Below are positions 1 to 10,567 of a stretch of DNA of 64,000 nt, piece after piece. This stretch comes from Arsenophonus sp052174135 (GTDB lineage: Bacteria > Pseudomonadota > Gammaproteobacteria > Enterobacterales > Enterobacteriaceae). Below the pieces are notes generated by a model that did not search any database, was not told the origin of the DNA, and worked only from the letters and a program-made list of their open reading frames with translations. The position numbers were made by a program, and so were the translations under genes. Location of the stretch: positions 1 to 64,000 of the forward strand of contig JBQMRZ010000027.1 of assembly GCA_052174135.1 (NCBI GenBank), in the 5' to 3' direction. Position 1 is the first letter of the stretch. Each line of letters begins with the position of its first letter.

Positions 1-533
1 ATGAAAAATTTTTATCAATTATATTGATTTTTCAATTTATAAGTGATAATAATAATTAAATATTTTACTTTACCAGAGAAATTAAAATTTATAAAAACAT
101 ATCTAATGAATGTATTAGTAAAATACTAAGAAAAGAGTTATTTAAGTTTTGTATATAAAATTAAAAAAAAAACTAAATATCGATAAATATTTATATTTAA
201 TATTTATTTTAATTATAGTTAATAACTATAATTTATTCAGTTTTTTAATTAATCTAAAAGTTTTTAAAGTTAAAATGGTATTTTTATACTTATAATAATG
301 TTTTAAACATAAAAATAATTAATAATATTTAATTACTAATTAATAATTCATGTTCTAATGTTTATTAGTTTTAAATAATATTTTTAAAAATATTTATTGA
401 TACCGTTTTAAATTTAAAAATACGCTTGTTAATTACACAGTTTTTATATATAATATTCTAATTGTAAATATAAGAGCTAAATTTAATATGTTTATTTTTA
501 CTAAATATTTATCAAATAAAATGGAATAGTTAA
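1..533. other. Gene-free stretch upstream of ahpC
   Basis: This is very AT-rich DNA with stops in all frames. I see no gene or recognisable remnant. The last 100 bases must carry the ahpC promoter, but no clear -35/-10 pair or OxyR site stands out from the AT background. The ribosome-binding site is the short GGAA about 9 bases before the ahpC start. Confidence 0.6.
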
Positions 534-1121
534 ATGTCATTAATTAATACAGAAATTAAACCTTTTCGAAATACTGCTTTTAAAGATGGAAAATTTATTG
601 ATATATCTGAAAAAGATATTAAAACAAAATGGAGTATTTTTTTCTTTTATCCTGCTAATTTTACTTTTGTTTGTCCAACAGAATTAAGTGATTTAGCCGA
701 TCATTATGAAGAATTGCAAAAACTAAATATTGAAATTTATTCAATTTCAACGGATACTCATTTTAGTCATAAAGAATGGTATAATTATTCAAATACAATT
801 AGTAAAATTAAATATACTATGATTGGTGACCCAAGTTGGACGTTAACTCAAAATTTTGATGTGATGCGTAAATATAAAGAAAATAATCAAGAGAAAGAAT
901 TAGGCTTAGCAGAACGCGCTACATTTATTATTGATCCAAAAGGTATTATTCAATCGATTGAAATTATAGCTGAAGGTATTGGACGCGATGTTTCAAGTCT
1001 TTTGCGAAAAATTAAAGCTATACAATATGTAACAAATCATCCAGGAGAAGTTTGTCCAGCAAAATGGGAGGAAGGAGAACCAACCTTATTGCCTTCAATT
1101 GATTTAGTTGGAAAGATTTAA
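534..1121 (+). CDS. ahpC: Alkyl hydroperoxide reductase subunit C (2-Cys peroxiredoxin)
   Basis: A cytoplasmic peroxidase that reduces H2O2 and organic hydroperoxides. The protein follows E. coli AhpC from end to end (MSLINTEIKPF at the start, DLVGKI at the end). The peroxidatic cysteine is Cys47 in FVCPTE and the resolving cysteine is Cys174 in GEVCPAKW, so the catalytic pair is intact. It is 195 residues long, where I recall 187 for E. coli. The extra residues form a charged insertion at about 113-121 (KYKENNQEKE), just before GLAERATF. The usual reductase gene ahpF should follow directly, but only a decayed remnant is found there. AhpC must therefore be reduced by another partner, or it works poorly. 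The ATG is fixed by homology and sits about 9 bases after GGAA. Confidence 0.96.
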   Translation: MSLINTEIKPFRNTAFKDGKFIDISEKDIKTKWSIFFFYPANFTFVCPTELSDLADHYEELQKLNIEIYSISTDTHFSHKEWYNYSNTISKIKYTMIGDPSWTLTQNFDVMRKYKENNQEKELGLAERATFIIDPKGIIQSIEIIAEGIGRDVSSLLRKIKAIQYVTNHPGEVCPAKWEEGEPTLLPSIDLVGKI

Positions 1122-1592
1122 TAAAAATTTTGTTAATAATTTTACTAGCTTTAAGTAATCTGATAATTAATGTTTGTTTTTAAATAACAGAGTTCAGTAC
1201 TTGATAATAATATTAAATTTCAGTAAGATAGACTAAGATAATTATCTTATCACAAAGTTGTCAGATAAATATTTTTATTAATTTGATAAAAACTTATAGA
1301 AATATATAAAAAATTATATATTTTATGTTTTATATTATACATTATATTTTATATAAATTATAATGTATTTATTAAACAATATATTTAAAAAAAATATTTA
1401 ATTATATAAATAGAATTCAATGAAATGAAAATATTTAAAATATTAACAAAAAATTGGTTATTAACCATAATAGTTTTGATGCGCTTGTTACTTAATTAAA
1501 TTAATAGCTAAATTTTATTTTTTATCAACATTTTATTTAATTCATTAAATTAATTATTAGAACAAATTAAATTAAATTAAATAGTAAAATTT

Positions 1593-1626
1593 ATCAGTGA
1601 TATTTTATTATTTTAATATCACTGAT
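1593..1626. repeat. 12-bp perfect inverted repeat
   Basis: The arms ATCAGTGATATT (1593-1604) and AATATCACTGAT (1615-1626) are exact reverse complements around a 10-base loop. An A-rich and T-rich flank lies on either side, so it could end transcription from ahpC, about 470 bases upstream. There is no clean uridine run directly after the stem. Confidence 0.5.
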
Positions 1627-2329
1627 TTAATAAAAAAAATTAAATTATTTCTATTTATTTAATATAATAAATTTATTTACTATAATTGAATATTAAACTT
1701 TAATATTTATTTAATATTAGTTATTTACAGAACGCTAATATAGCTTATGAATTAATATCTAATTCTTAATTTTTATATTGAATATTTATTTAATAGCAAA
1801 TAAAAATATTATTTAATAAAAATATTAATTCGATTGTTATTTGCAGTAGAAACGTGAATTAATGAATATTATTTCAGTGGTTTTATTAGTGATAATTAAA
1901 TTTATTTAAATTTTTAATATTTGAAATTAAGATTTTATGATTTTTATCAGAATTATTTTTTAATAAAAAAATTTATATATTATGTATTATTCAATAGAAT
2001 AATTTTTTATATAAATAAATTGATATTAGTGTTAATTGATTAATATTAATATTTTATTATTATTAATTAAATAATTTAATCCAAAAAAAATAAATTACTT
2101 GATAATAAATTTTCTATATTTATTTAAATAAATATGAATTTAAAAATATAATAAAATTATTAAATATAAAAATATTATTTTCAATTTTATTAAATTGTTA
2201 TTTCAACTTATGTAAGTTTTATTAATTACGCTTTATTATATAATACTATATATAGAATTATTATATTTATATATAATATATTTTTATCAAAATATTAATA
2301 TTATAAGGTTTTTTATTTATTATATGTTT

Positions 2330-2696
2330 TTGTATAAATCGGGGTCTATCAAGCAATTATTCAAAAATTTATTAGTTTATAAACATAATTTTTATTAAAA
2401 TGGTAGATGAAGGTGATAATTTTAATGCGATCATATTTATTCATCAATTAGTATCTATATAAATACTAATCTTACTTTATAAAAAAGTAAGATATAAATA
2501 TATAAATAATATTACTATTTTTTTAAATGAAATTAATTTATTTGATATAGAATTTTATTCTAATTATTTTAATAGTAATTAATATAAAATATTATAAATT
2601 TTATCGATATGTAATTTTATAATTTAATTATTAAAGATAGTCATTATGATATAATAAGTGATATTAATGGATTATTTAAATATAAAAAAATAAGAT
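2330..2696 (+). pseudogene. ahpF: Decayed ahpF (alkyl hydroperoxide reductase, flavoprotein subunit)
   Basis: Translation across several frames gives pieces in AhpF order. At about 2339-2380 IGVYQ...QKFISL resembles the FGGQ...ENYISV stretch. At 2397-2430 KMVDEGDNFNAI resembles KVHVDEYDVDVI. At 2645-2695 YDIISDINGLFKYKKI resembles YCPHCDGPLFKGKRV, and both cysteines of the CxxC redox pair are replaced. Stop codons and frameshifts separate the pieces. The position just after ahpC is where ahpF lies in enteric bacteria. No N-terminal remains were recognised. The matching is by eye against the remembered E. coli sequence. Confidence 0.6.
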
Positions 2697-3441
2697 AATT
2701 TAATTTTATTTAATAATAGATTTGTATACAATTAAATTGGTTATTAATGATTATTTAATTAAAATATAAATATGTTATTTATTTTTAAGTTTTTTTAATA
2801 TTAGTTTAAGTATTATTAATAATCTATTTTCTAATTTTTTATATTGATGTTTAGAAAAACAAAACAGACAATAAAAATGATAATTTTAATTATATAGCAT
2901 TAATATTTTTAATAAAAAAATTAAGTTTTATTAACTATAAGTAAATAAAAAATTAAAAAGTTAAATACTTAATATAAATTTATTTTTAATAGCAAAATTA
3001 TAAGTTACTTTTAAAATATAAATATTAAATTTAAACTAAATTTTAAAATTAGTTATGAAAATATTTTTTTCAATTCAATTATTTTTAAGTTTTTATTTGT
3101 TTTTATAAAAAAAATCAAAATTTTAAAATTCAAAAAGCATAAAACATTTTAATATCATGGACTAATATAAAGTTAATATTATAAATTCATATATTAATAA
3201 AAATTTCTATAAATAATAAAAGTATAATATTATTTTCATTTAAATAAAAAATCTCTTAAAATTACCAAATTATTCATTTTTTATTTGTATTCAATGATTG
3301 AATATCATCTTTCATAGTCGTAAAATTTTGTTAAATTTTTATTTCTATTTAATTTAAGGCAGTTTTATTTTTTAATAAATAAATAAATTATCATTAATAT
3401 CATAAGTAAATTATGGGAAATTTATTTCAGGATGTTTTTTT

Positions 3442-4767
3442 TTGAATAATAAAAAATTAAACCTAATCACTTTAGTCGCATTAGTATTAAGCTCAATGCT
3501 TGGAGCTGGTGTTTTTAGTTTACCACAAAATATGGCAGAAGTCGCTAGCCCATTAGCAGTTATGATAGGCTGGAGTATTACAGGTATTGGTATTTTATTC
3601 TTTGCTACATCTTTATTGTTACTTTCGCGTATTAGACCTGATCTAGATGGAGGAATTTATACATATGCAAAAGAAGGTTTTGGAGAATTAATTGGTTTTT
3701 GTTCAGCCTGGGGTTATTGGTTATGTTCGGTTATTGCTAATGTTTCTTATTTAGTCATTATTTTTGCGGCTCTTAGTTTTTTTAGCGATAACATAAATAA
3801 TATTATTTTTGGTAATGGGAATACTTGGCAATCTTTGATTGGTGAATCTATCTTATTATGGATTATTCATTGGTTAGTATTATTAGGTAAACAGACTGCT
3901 GTTTTAATAAATAAATTAGCAACTTTAGCTAAATTAATTCCACTTGCTTTCTTTATTGTTTTAGCTATTTTTTCATTTAAAATAGATATTTTTCAATTTG
4001 ATTTTAGTGGCGTTGAAATTGGAGTATCAATTTTAGAACAAATTAAAAATACGATGCTAATTACTCTATGGGGATTTATTGGTATTGAAGGGGCGGTAGT
4101 TGTTTCAGCTCAAGTCAAAAGACGTAAGGATATTGGTTTAGCAACATTATTTGCTGTAATTTTAGCTTTAAGTATCTATATATTAGTTACCATACTTTCT
4201 TTTGGTATTGTTTCTAGAACTGAACTTTCTGAAATGAAAAATCCATCGATGGCATCACTTATGATTAATATGATTGGGAATTATGGTGAGATTATTATTA
4301 TAGTTGGTTTAATTTTTTCTGTTTGTAGTGCTTATTTAAGTTGGACAATCATGGCAGCTGAAATTTCTTACATAGCTTCATTACATGGTTCATTTCCTAA
4401 GATATTTAAATATAAAAATAAAAATAATGTCCCTTATGCATCTCTTTGGCTTACAAACGGTGCGATACAATCATCGTTAATATTAATTTGGTTCAATCAC
4501 AGTAACTATAATATATTATTAACAATAGCTTCAGAAATGATTTTAATTCCTTATTTTTTAGTAAGTTTTTTTCTGATTAAAATTTCTTTTCAAGATAAAA
4601 ACAAAACTTCGCTTATTATCGGTATAGTAACAAATTTATATTGTTTATGGTTACTTTATGCTGCAGGAATAATCAATTTACTTTTATCTATTATTCTTTA
4701 TATACCTGGTTTATTTATTTTTCTATATAGTCAAATTAAAAATAATAATAAAAAATTATTTAATTGA
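3442..4767 (+). CDS. ydgI: APC-family amino-acid antiporter, YdgI/ArcD-like (arginine:ornithine type)
   Basis: An inner-membrane transporter with about 11-12 hydrophobic segments. It is close to E. coli YdgI, a putative arginine:ornithine antiporter: LSSMLGAGVFSLPQNMA near residue 17 and RIRPDLDGGIYTYA near 63 are hallmark segments, and SEMILIPYFL lies near the C-terminus. Homology puts the start at the TTG at 3442. The only nearby ATG (3432) is out of frame, separated by a run of nine T, and one T fewer would put it in frame. The product is 441 residues against about 460 in E. coli. It ends at a TGA, after which the frame continues for 30 codons as a hydrophobic helix. The true protein may thus lack its last transmembrane segment. 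In E. coli ydgI lies near fumC and rsx, as here. Confidence 0.9.
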   Translation: MNNKKLNLITLVALVLSSMLGAGVFSLPQNMAEVASPLAVMIGWSITGIGILFFATSLLLLSRIRPDLDGGIYTYAKEGFGELIGFCSAWGYWLCSVIANVSYLVIIFAALSFFSDNINNIIFGNGNTWQSLIGESILLWIIHWLVLLGKQTAVLINKLATLAKLIPLAFFIVLAIFSFKIDIFQFDFSGVEIGVSILEQIKNTMLITLWGFIGIEGAVVVSAQVKRRKDIGLATLFAVILALSIYILVTILSFGIVSRTELSEMKNPSMASLMINMIGNYGEIIIIVGLIFSVCSAYLSWTIMAAEISYIASLHGSFPKIFKYKNKNNVPYASLWLTNGAIQSSLILIWFNHSNYNILLTIASEMILIPYFLVSFFLIKISFQDKNKTSLIIGIVTNLYCLWLLYAAGIINLLLSIILYIPGLFIFLYSQIKNNNKKLFN

Positions 4768-4860
4768 TTAAAAATAAAATTAATAATAATTATTACTTTT
4801 TCTATATTTTTTTTATTTACTTTCTCTTTTATTAAAAATAAACTAAAAAAGTTAATTTAA
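4768..4860 (+). pseudogene. Cut-off C-terminal membrane segment of the ydgI-like antiporter
   Basis: Directly after the TGA at 4765-4767 the same frame stays open to a TAA at 4858-4860. It encodes a lysine start followed by a strongly hydrophobic run (LIIIITFSIFFLFTFSF) and a basic end. E. coli YdgI has one more C-terminal hydrophobic segment of this size after its LYA/LYS stretch. The simplest reading is a single nonsense mutation. TGA serves as the normal stop elsewhere (rsxA), so reassignment of UGA is unlikely. Confidence 0.55.
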
Positions 4861-4893
4861 AGATCTATTTCATTTTTATTAATGACATTATTA

Positions 4894-4925
4894 ATTTCAT
4901 TTATAAAGTATTTTATAAATGAAAT
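4894..4925. terminator. 14-bp inverted repeat after the antiporter gene
   Basis: ATTTCATTTATAAA (4894-4907) and TTTATAAATGAAAT (4912-4925) pair perfectly around a 4-base loop, about 130 bases after the antiporter stop and 34 after the end of its read-through frame. It may be the old terminator of that gene. No uridine run follows directly, so an intrinsic terminator is only possible. Confidence 0.4.
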
Positions 4926-5455
4926 ATAAGTTAATAATTATTTTATATACTTTCTATCAATGATTAAAAAAAATAAAAATAATAAATAAATTTAAATAGA
5001 ATTAAATATTACTAAAAGTAATATTTATAGAATATATTATTATTATTAATATATATAGCAGTATTAATAAATATTATATTATATTAAATAATAAAAAATA
5101 AATTAATGATTAGAAAAGATTATTTAAAGTAAAAAAAATTCCCATTAAAAATAACCATCAGAATATAATTATTATTCTTAATATTGATATTAAATATAAA
5201 ATAATACCTTTAACCTAACATGTATGCAATACAATCCGTTTCTATCAATTTTATTGTTTTATTTTTTTTATTTATTCATTTTATGAAAATTTTTTTCTTC
5301 ATAGTTAAAAGCAATAAAAGTTTTTTGTTAACTAGACATAGAAAAATCAATTAATAATATAGAAAAATCTATAAACAACTTAATATCTTTATTCGCTTAA
5401 TAATACTTATAATTTAATTTAAAGAGATTTATTTAAAATTATTTATCATAACGGT

Positions 5456-5504
5456 AATAATTAATCATAATTTTTACTTATAATAAAAATTATGATTAAT
5501 TATT
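5456..5504. repeat. Perfect 21-bp inverted repeat
   Basis: Positions 5456-5476 and 5484-5504 are exact reverse complements with a 7-base loop (CTTATAA). The core of the arm is AATTAATCATAATTTTT. It stands alone in gene-free DNA, about 700 bases from the nearest gene end and without an adjoining uridine run. The length of the perfect stem is unusual even for AT-rich DNA. Confidence 0.75.
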
Positions 5505-7707
5505 TATATTATAATCTAAAATATTTTAATTAAATATTTTATTGTTAATTTTGATTAAATATTAATATTAAAATATAAACTATGAAATATCATAATGTAA
5601 TCAATAAACTAAAAAAATAGATATTTTATATTTTTAATAAAACATCTTTGCTATCTTTTCTCTAAATGAGTTTTACTTTCTCCAATCAATTTCACCTCCT
5701 ATCAATTAATTAAACAATAACACTATTTTCAATATAAATTAATAAACTTAAATTTGATATATACTTCAGTTTTAAATTGTATTTATTTTTTATTTAGTTT
5801 AATAAATCTAATTGTATAATTTATTTGAATTTATTAGAGATTATATCTCTATAAAAAAATAAATTACTAATCATTATCTTATACACAATATTTTAGGTAT
5901 AAGTGCGAAATTTAAAAAGAATTATTTTGATAGAATGTAAATAACATGTATTTTGTAACCTTTCTTTGATGATATATATTACTTTTATATTGACATAAAT
6001 CTCATTCTTGTTATTAATATATTTTTTCATAATAGATTAATCAACAAATATGTTAAATATTGTTATTTTTTCTATCGTTCATAAAACAATATAAATATCT
6101 ACATATATTTAGTCATTTCTATTTTTTTTTAAAAAATTTAAATAATTTATTCATTGAGTAGTTTAATTAAATATTTTATAATATTGATTAATATCAATAA
6201 ATTCACTAAAATATTAGGTATATTTTCAGTATTTTTACTATACAATCAAGAAGTTTATAGAAAAACTTATTAATTTTAGTTTTTTTTTTACATATTTGGT
6301 TCATTTAATGCACTAAATTAATATTTAAAAAAAAATAAAATAATACTTGTTATTATTGAGTTTCCTAATAAAGTATTTATGTTCTATGAACTAGAGATAG
6401 TATGTAATTAATGATATTATTTTTCAGTACCTTTTTATTTTAAATTTTAAATTACATAAAATATAATTAATAAAAAATCTCTTTATTAATAAAAAGTAAC
6501 TATATCTATATAATGTAATCAATAGAATTCATGTGTATGTTATTAGTTTAAGTTAAAATGATCTATATATTAATTAGAAAATTTTTATCTATATAAAATC
6601 TTTATCATTTGTAACATAATATTGTTATGTAATTAATAATAATATTATCATCATATTATGTATATTTTATATCTATATGTAAAATAATGTTACTAAGATT
6701 TTTTGAAAAACAAAATATTATTTTTTCTTATGCTTATCTTTTTTATTTTTTTTTTAGAAAAATGTATTTTATGTTTTTCTATAATAAAAAATTTATTAAA
6801 AACTAATTTTTTAATTTAAAATCATCATATATAACATATATTTAAAACTTTAATTGAAAGTATTAATTATAACATAAAATATATAATAAATTATAAAAAC
6901 TTTTTAATTTATAACTTTTTATATCTACTAATGATTAAATAAAAATAATCTTAAATAAATTAAGAGTATTTTTTTTACTGTTAATAAAAGTTATTCTATC
7001 AATGTTATCTAAAAAAATAATATATAGTAAACAAATTGACCTTAAACATATTTAATATTTTTTATACTAAAAATCTTTAGTGATTGATATCACCTTGCTA
7101 TTTTATCTATAATATAAATATTTTGTAAATAAATATAATAACTGAGAAAATATCAAAGAAAAATAAAAATTAATCATCAAATATCAATAAAAATAAAAAA
7201 TTATTAAAAGATTTTTTCTTATTTAATGTTATTTTGTTTTAAATTCATTAAAATATAATTTTAAATTTTAAATTTTAATATATTAAAATAGAATTAATAT
7301 CAAATTTTATTTGTCGTACGAATAAAATCATAAAAAATAAATAATGATAACTTTTAAATTATAAGAAATTAATATTTATTTTTTTATTCTTTAATATATC
7401 CTAGTATTATATTGAGATATAATAAAGATATATCAAAGAATACGGGTAAATAAGATATTTTTCATTTATATCATCAATAAATAAAAATTAATTAGTATAA
7501 AAACTCAAATATAAACATTTATTGCTTTTTATTTAATAAATTTAAAAAATAGAAATCAAAAATTAAAATAGTAAGATAAATGATAATAATGGTTATGAAT
7601 AAAAAAATATTAATAAAATAAATCATCTTCATTGAAAATGCACAGATTTTTTCGTTTTGTAAAAAAAAAATAAGATACGCGGAGAATAATTTATTCTATA
7701 CAAAAAT

Positions 7708-8718
7708 GTGAATAAAGAAAATACGTTAATGGCTAGTAAATTAATAATAAAAGTTATTAATTTAGGAGATAAAAAAATAAGTTATTCAGATAATGAATTT
7801 AATATTGCTTACGGAGTTGATAAAAATTTTTTATTTGGTACGGGTATTTCTATAACTTCTATACTGATTAATAATAAAAATATAGATTTTCATTTTCATG
7901 TTTTTACTAATTTTTTTAATGATAAACAAAAAAAATTATTTTTACAATTAGCCAATAAATATAATACAAAAATAACTATATATTTTGTTCAAAATAATAA
8001 TTTACCAGAATTACCAACAACTCAAAATTGGTCAAGTGCTATTTATTTTAGATTTATAATTGTTAATTATTTATTTTTAAAAATTAAAAAAGTTCTTTAT
8101 CTTGACGCTGATATTTTTTGTAAAGGAAATATAAGTCAATTAATTGAAATTAATTTTTTAAATAATGAAATTGCTGGAGTTATACAAGAGGGCGGAAAAG
8201 AAAAATTCAAATCAATAGATATTAATAGTATTGGTGAAAAATATTTCAACTCTGGATTTTTATTAATAAATATTCAACAATGGCAAAAAGAAGATATATC
8301 AACAAAGGTTATTAATTTAATTTTAAAAAAAAACCTCCCATTCCCTGATCAAGATGCTCTTAATTTATTATTAATAGGGAAACTTATTTTTTTAGATAAA
8401 AAATGGAATAAAATTTATAGTCTTGATGAAGCAATAAAAAATAATAAAAAAATAGAAATATATAACAGTGATCTATTAATACATTATATAGGATATACAA
8501 AACCATGGCATAAATGGGCAAATTCATCGTTAATACAATCATTTATAATAGCTAAAAATGTTTCTCCATGGAAGAACGTTGTTTTTAAAAATCCAAAAAA
8601 TACATATTTATTTAAATATCAAGTCAAACATTTAATATATCAAAAGAAATATATTTCTGCATTAAATGCTTATTTGCATTATTTATTCAAAAAATATAGG
8701 ATAAATAACTTTTTATAA
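7708..8718 (+). CDS. LPS core glycosyltransferase, GT8 family (WaaO/WaaJ-like)
   Basis: Adds a hexose to the outer core of lipopolysaccharide from a UDP-sugar, at the cytoplasmic face of the inner membrane. It matches E. coli WaaO (RfaI) closely along its length: FNIAYGVDKNFLFG near residue 31, LPTTQNWSSAIYFRF near 105, the metal-binding DxD in LYLDADIFC near 132, PDQDALNLLLIGK near 212 and LIHYIGYTKPWHKWA near 258. The 336-residue length is normal. The start is taken as GTG at 7708, since ATG at 7706 runs into an immediate TGA; ATG at 7729 is the alternative. No other waa gene is nearby. I cannot tell the glucosyl- from the galactosyltransferase type. Confidence 0.9.
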   Translation: MNKENTLMASKLIIKVINLGDKKISYSDNEFNIAYGVDKNFLFGTGISITSILINNKNIDFHFHVFTNFFNDKQKKLFLQLANKYNTKITIYFVQNNNLPELPTTQNWSSAIYFRFIIVNYLFLKIKKVLYLDADIFCKGNISQLIEINFLNNEIAGVIQEGGKEKFKSIDINSIGEKYFNSGFLLINIQQWQKEDISTKVINLILKKNLPFPDQDALNLLLIGKLIFLDKKWNKIYSLDEAIKNNKKIEIYNSDLLIHYIGYTKPWHKWANSSLIQSFIIAKNVSPWKNVVFKNPKNTYLFKYQVKHLIYQKKYISALNAYLHYLFKKYRINNFL

Positions 8719-9808
8719 TTATAAAATGAATTTTTTAGAAATCCTATATCAATTTCATTGATATATTTTATGATTAAAACATATAGAATATTTTTTGTTT
8801 TATAAGTTAAAATTTATTTTTTTAAATTAAAATATTTAAATCAATAATATTTTCAAAATAATTTTTATTTATTAAACTATAATCGAATCATTGATAATTT
8901 TTTTTTATTTTAGATTTTTTTTAAATAAATTAAAAATATTTTTTATAATTTTAGTATTTTAATTTAATGATAAAAAAGTTGCTTGTATATTTCATTTATA
9001 TACATATATTATATGATAACATTATTATTGATACTATTCAAAAATATTTTTTTATTACATTAAGAAATATAATTAATATATATATTAAATAATTTATAGT
9101 TTTTACGTAAGAGTATATTTTATTTTTTAGAGAATACTTTATCATCTTACCAATAAAAGCATTTAATCTCATCTAAGAGATGAATAAAAAATTTTGATTT
9201 TAAAAATACTTTTATTTATTTTAGTAAAATATAGTTTCTTTTTATAAAGTAAAAATAAAATCTATTTAATTAAATTTTCACAAACTATGATAAAATGATT
9301 TATTTATTAAAATATAATAATATTATTTTTTAAATAAAATTAAAATTTTTAAAATATTTATATTTTTATAATAAATAACTTTTATAGAAAAAATAATAAT
9401 ATACGTGGTGTGAATAAGTATATCTATACTAGAAGTAAGATTCATTAGTAATTTAGATTTTAATAACACATAATAGTTTTTTATTTTCATTCTTAAATTT
9501 ACTTTCTTTATTCTCAGTTTTTATTTTTTAAATAAAACATTTTTATGAAATAAATATAATTGATAGGTATGAACTAATTCATTAATAAAATAAATCTATT
9601 AAAATAAATAATAATATAAAGATATAATTAAATAATTTTATGTTAATCATTTAAATATAGTTCTTTAAAAAAAATAATTAATTAACTTTTTAATATAGTA
9701 AAGTTTATAGTACATATAAAAATATAATATTTATTATATGATTTAAATAATAAATATTATTTTTTCTAAAAAAAGAATTTAATTAAAAAATTAATTATTA
9801 AAATACTT
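8719..9808. other. Gene-free 1.1 kb between convergent genes
   Basis: The stretch lies between the ends of the glycosyltransferase (+) and cdh (-). I see no gene, remnant or clear terminator. Confidence 0.6.
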
Positions 9809-10567
9809 TTAATTATTAATTAATTTACATTGATAATCTTGAATTTCACCAGCTGATCCAAAATTGAAATAAAGAAATTTTAATCGAATTGCTAATAAAA
9901 TAAATTTATTTTTTTCAGTACTTGGTATCATGGCTAAACCGTAATAAGAAATATTATCACCACACTCTGTAACATATTTTTTTAAATAATTAAATGGTGA
10001 TATTTTATTTATATCTAACCATGAAACCTTAATAGCTATATATTGATGATTATTAATTCTTTTTTTTAATGGTTGCCAATTATTAGTCAATATATCCTCA
10101 TTTTCTTTTATTTTCTGAAAAACTTCATGTTTTAAACAAGCTAAATGAATATGTAATTGATCTTGCGTTCGACCATATTTTGAATTTATAGCAAGAGAAA
10201 GAAATTGTTCATTAATAGGTTTTTTTGATATCTTAATAAAATGTTCTCGATTTTGCCATGCTAATATGAAATAATTTTCAGTATTTTTTTGTTGTAAAAT
10301 AGAACTTTCAATACCAGATATTCTATCTAATGGTAATAATAAATAATGTAATTTTCCTTTTATATCTTTATATATAACATATTTATGTTGTTTATCAAAC
10401 TTAATACATGGTGATTTTAAGGTGTTATTTTTAAATTGAGAAATACATTGTTTATTAATGGTTTCCCATAATTTATTATTATTTATTTTTATATAAACTA
10501 AATAAATTAATATAAATAATGTTAATATAAAAAATATTTTAAGTAATAATTTAATAATTTTTTTCAT
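9809..10567 (-). CDS. cdh: CDP-diacylglycerol pyrophosphatase
   Basis: Hydrolyses CDP-diacylglycerol to phosphatidic acid and CMP at the inner membrane. At 252 residues it has the usual length and aligns with E. coli Cdh throughout: an N-terminal membrane anchor (residues 4-25), KDIKGKLHYLLLPLDRISGIES near 70, FILAWQNREHF near 97, SLAINSKYGRTQDQLHIHLAC near 123 with the HIT-like HxH motif, and SYYGLAMIPS near 208. It ends with EIQDYQCKL as in the family. The ATG follows AAAGGA at good spacing. It stands alone, with more than 1 kb of gene-free DNA on either side. Keeping a lipid-turnover enzyme is odd for such a reduced genome. Confidence 0.93.
   Translation of the reverse strand: MKKIIKLLLKIFFILTLFILIYLVYIKINNNKLWETINKQCISQFKNNTLKSPCIKFDKQHKYVIYKDIKGKLHYLLLPLDRISGIESSILQQKNTENYFILAWQNREHFIKISKKPINEQFLSLAINSKYGRTQDQLHIHLACLKHEVFQKIKENEDILTNNWQPLKKRINNHQYIAIKVSWLDINKISPFNYLKKYVTECGDNISYYGLAMIPSTEKNKFILLAIRLKFLYFNFGSAGEIQDYQCKLINN

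Larger units (their letters stand above)
1122..3441. other. Gene-free 2.3 kb containing decayed ahpF
   Basis: No open frame of useful length. The middle part (about 2330-2696) carries readable remains of ahpF, described separately. A 12-bp inverted repeat lies at 1593-1626. From about 2700 to 3441 I recognise nothing; the last bases carry the start region of the downstream permease. Confidence 0.6.
4861..7707. other. Gene-free 2.8 kb
   Basis: No gene and no remnant that I could name. The notable structures are the inverted repeats at 4894-4925 and 5456-5504. In the E. coli order folM, ydgC, rstA and rstB would lie between ydgI and fumC; I could not recognise any of them here. Confidence 0.5.

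Noticed and set aside
4765..4767. TGA reassigned to tryptophan, suggested by the open frame after the antiporter
   Set aside because: TGA ends rsxA normally, tryptophan is coded by TGG in all genes, and TGA appears otherwise only in decayed genes.
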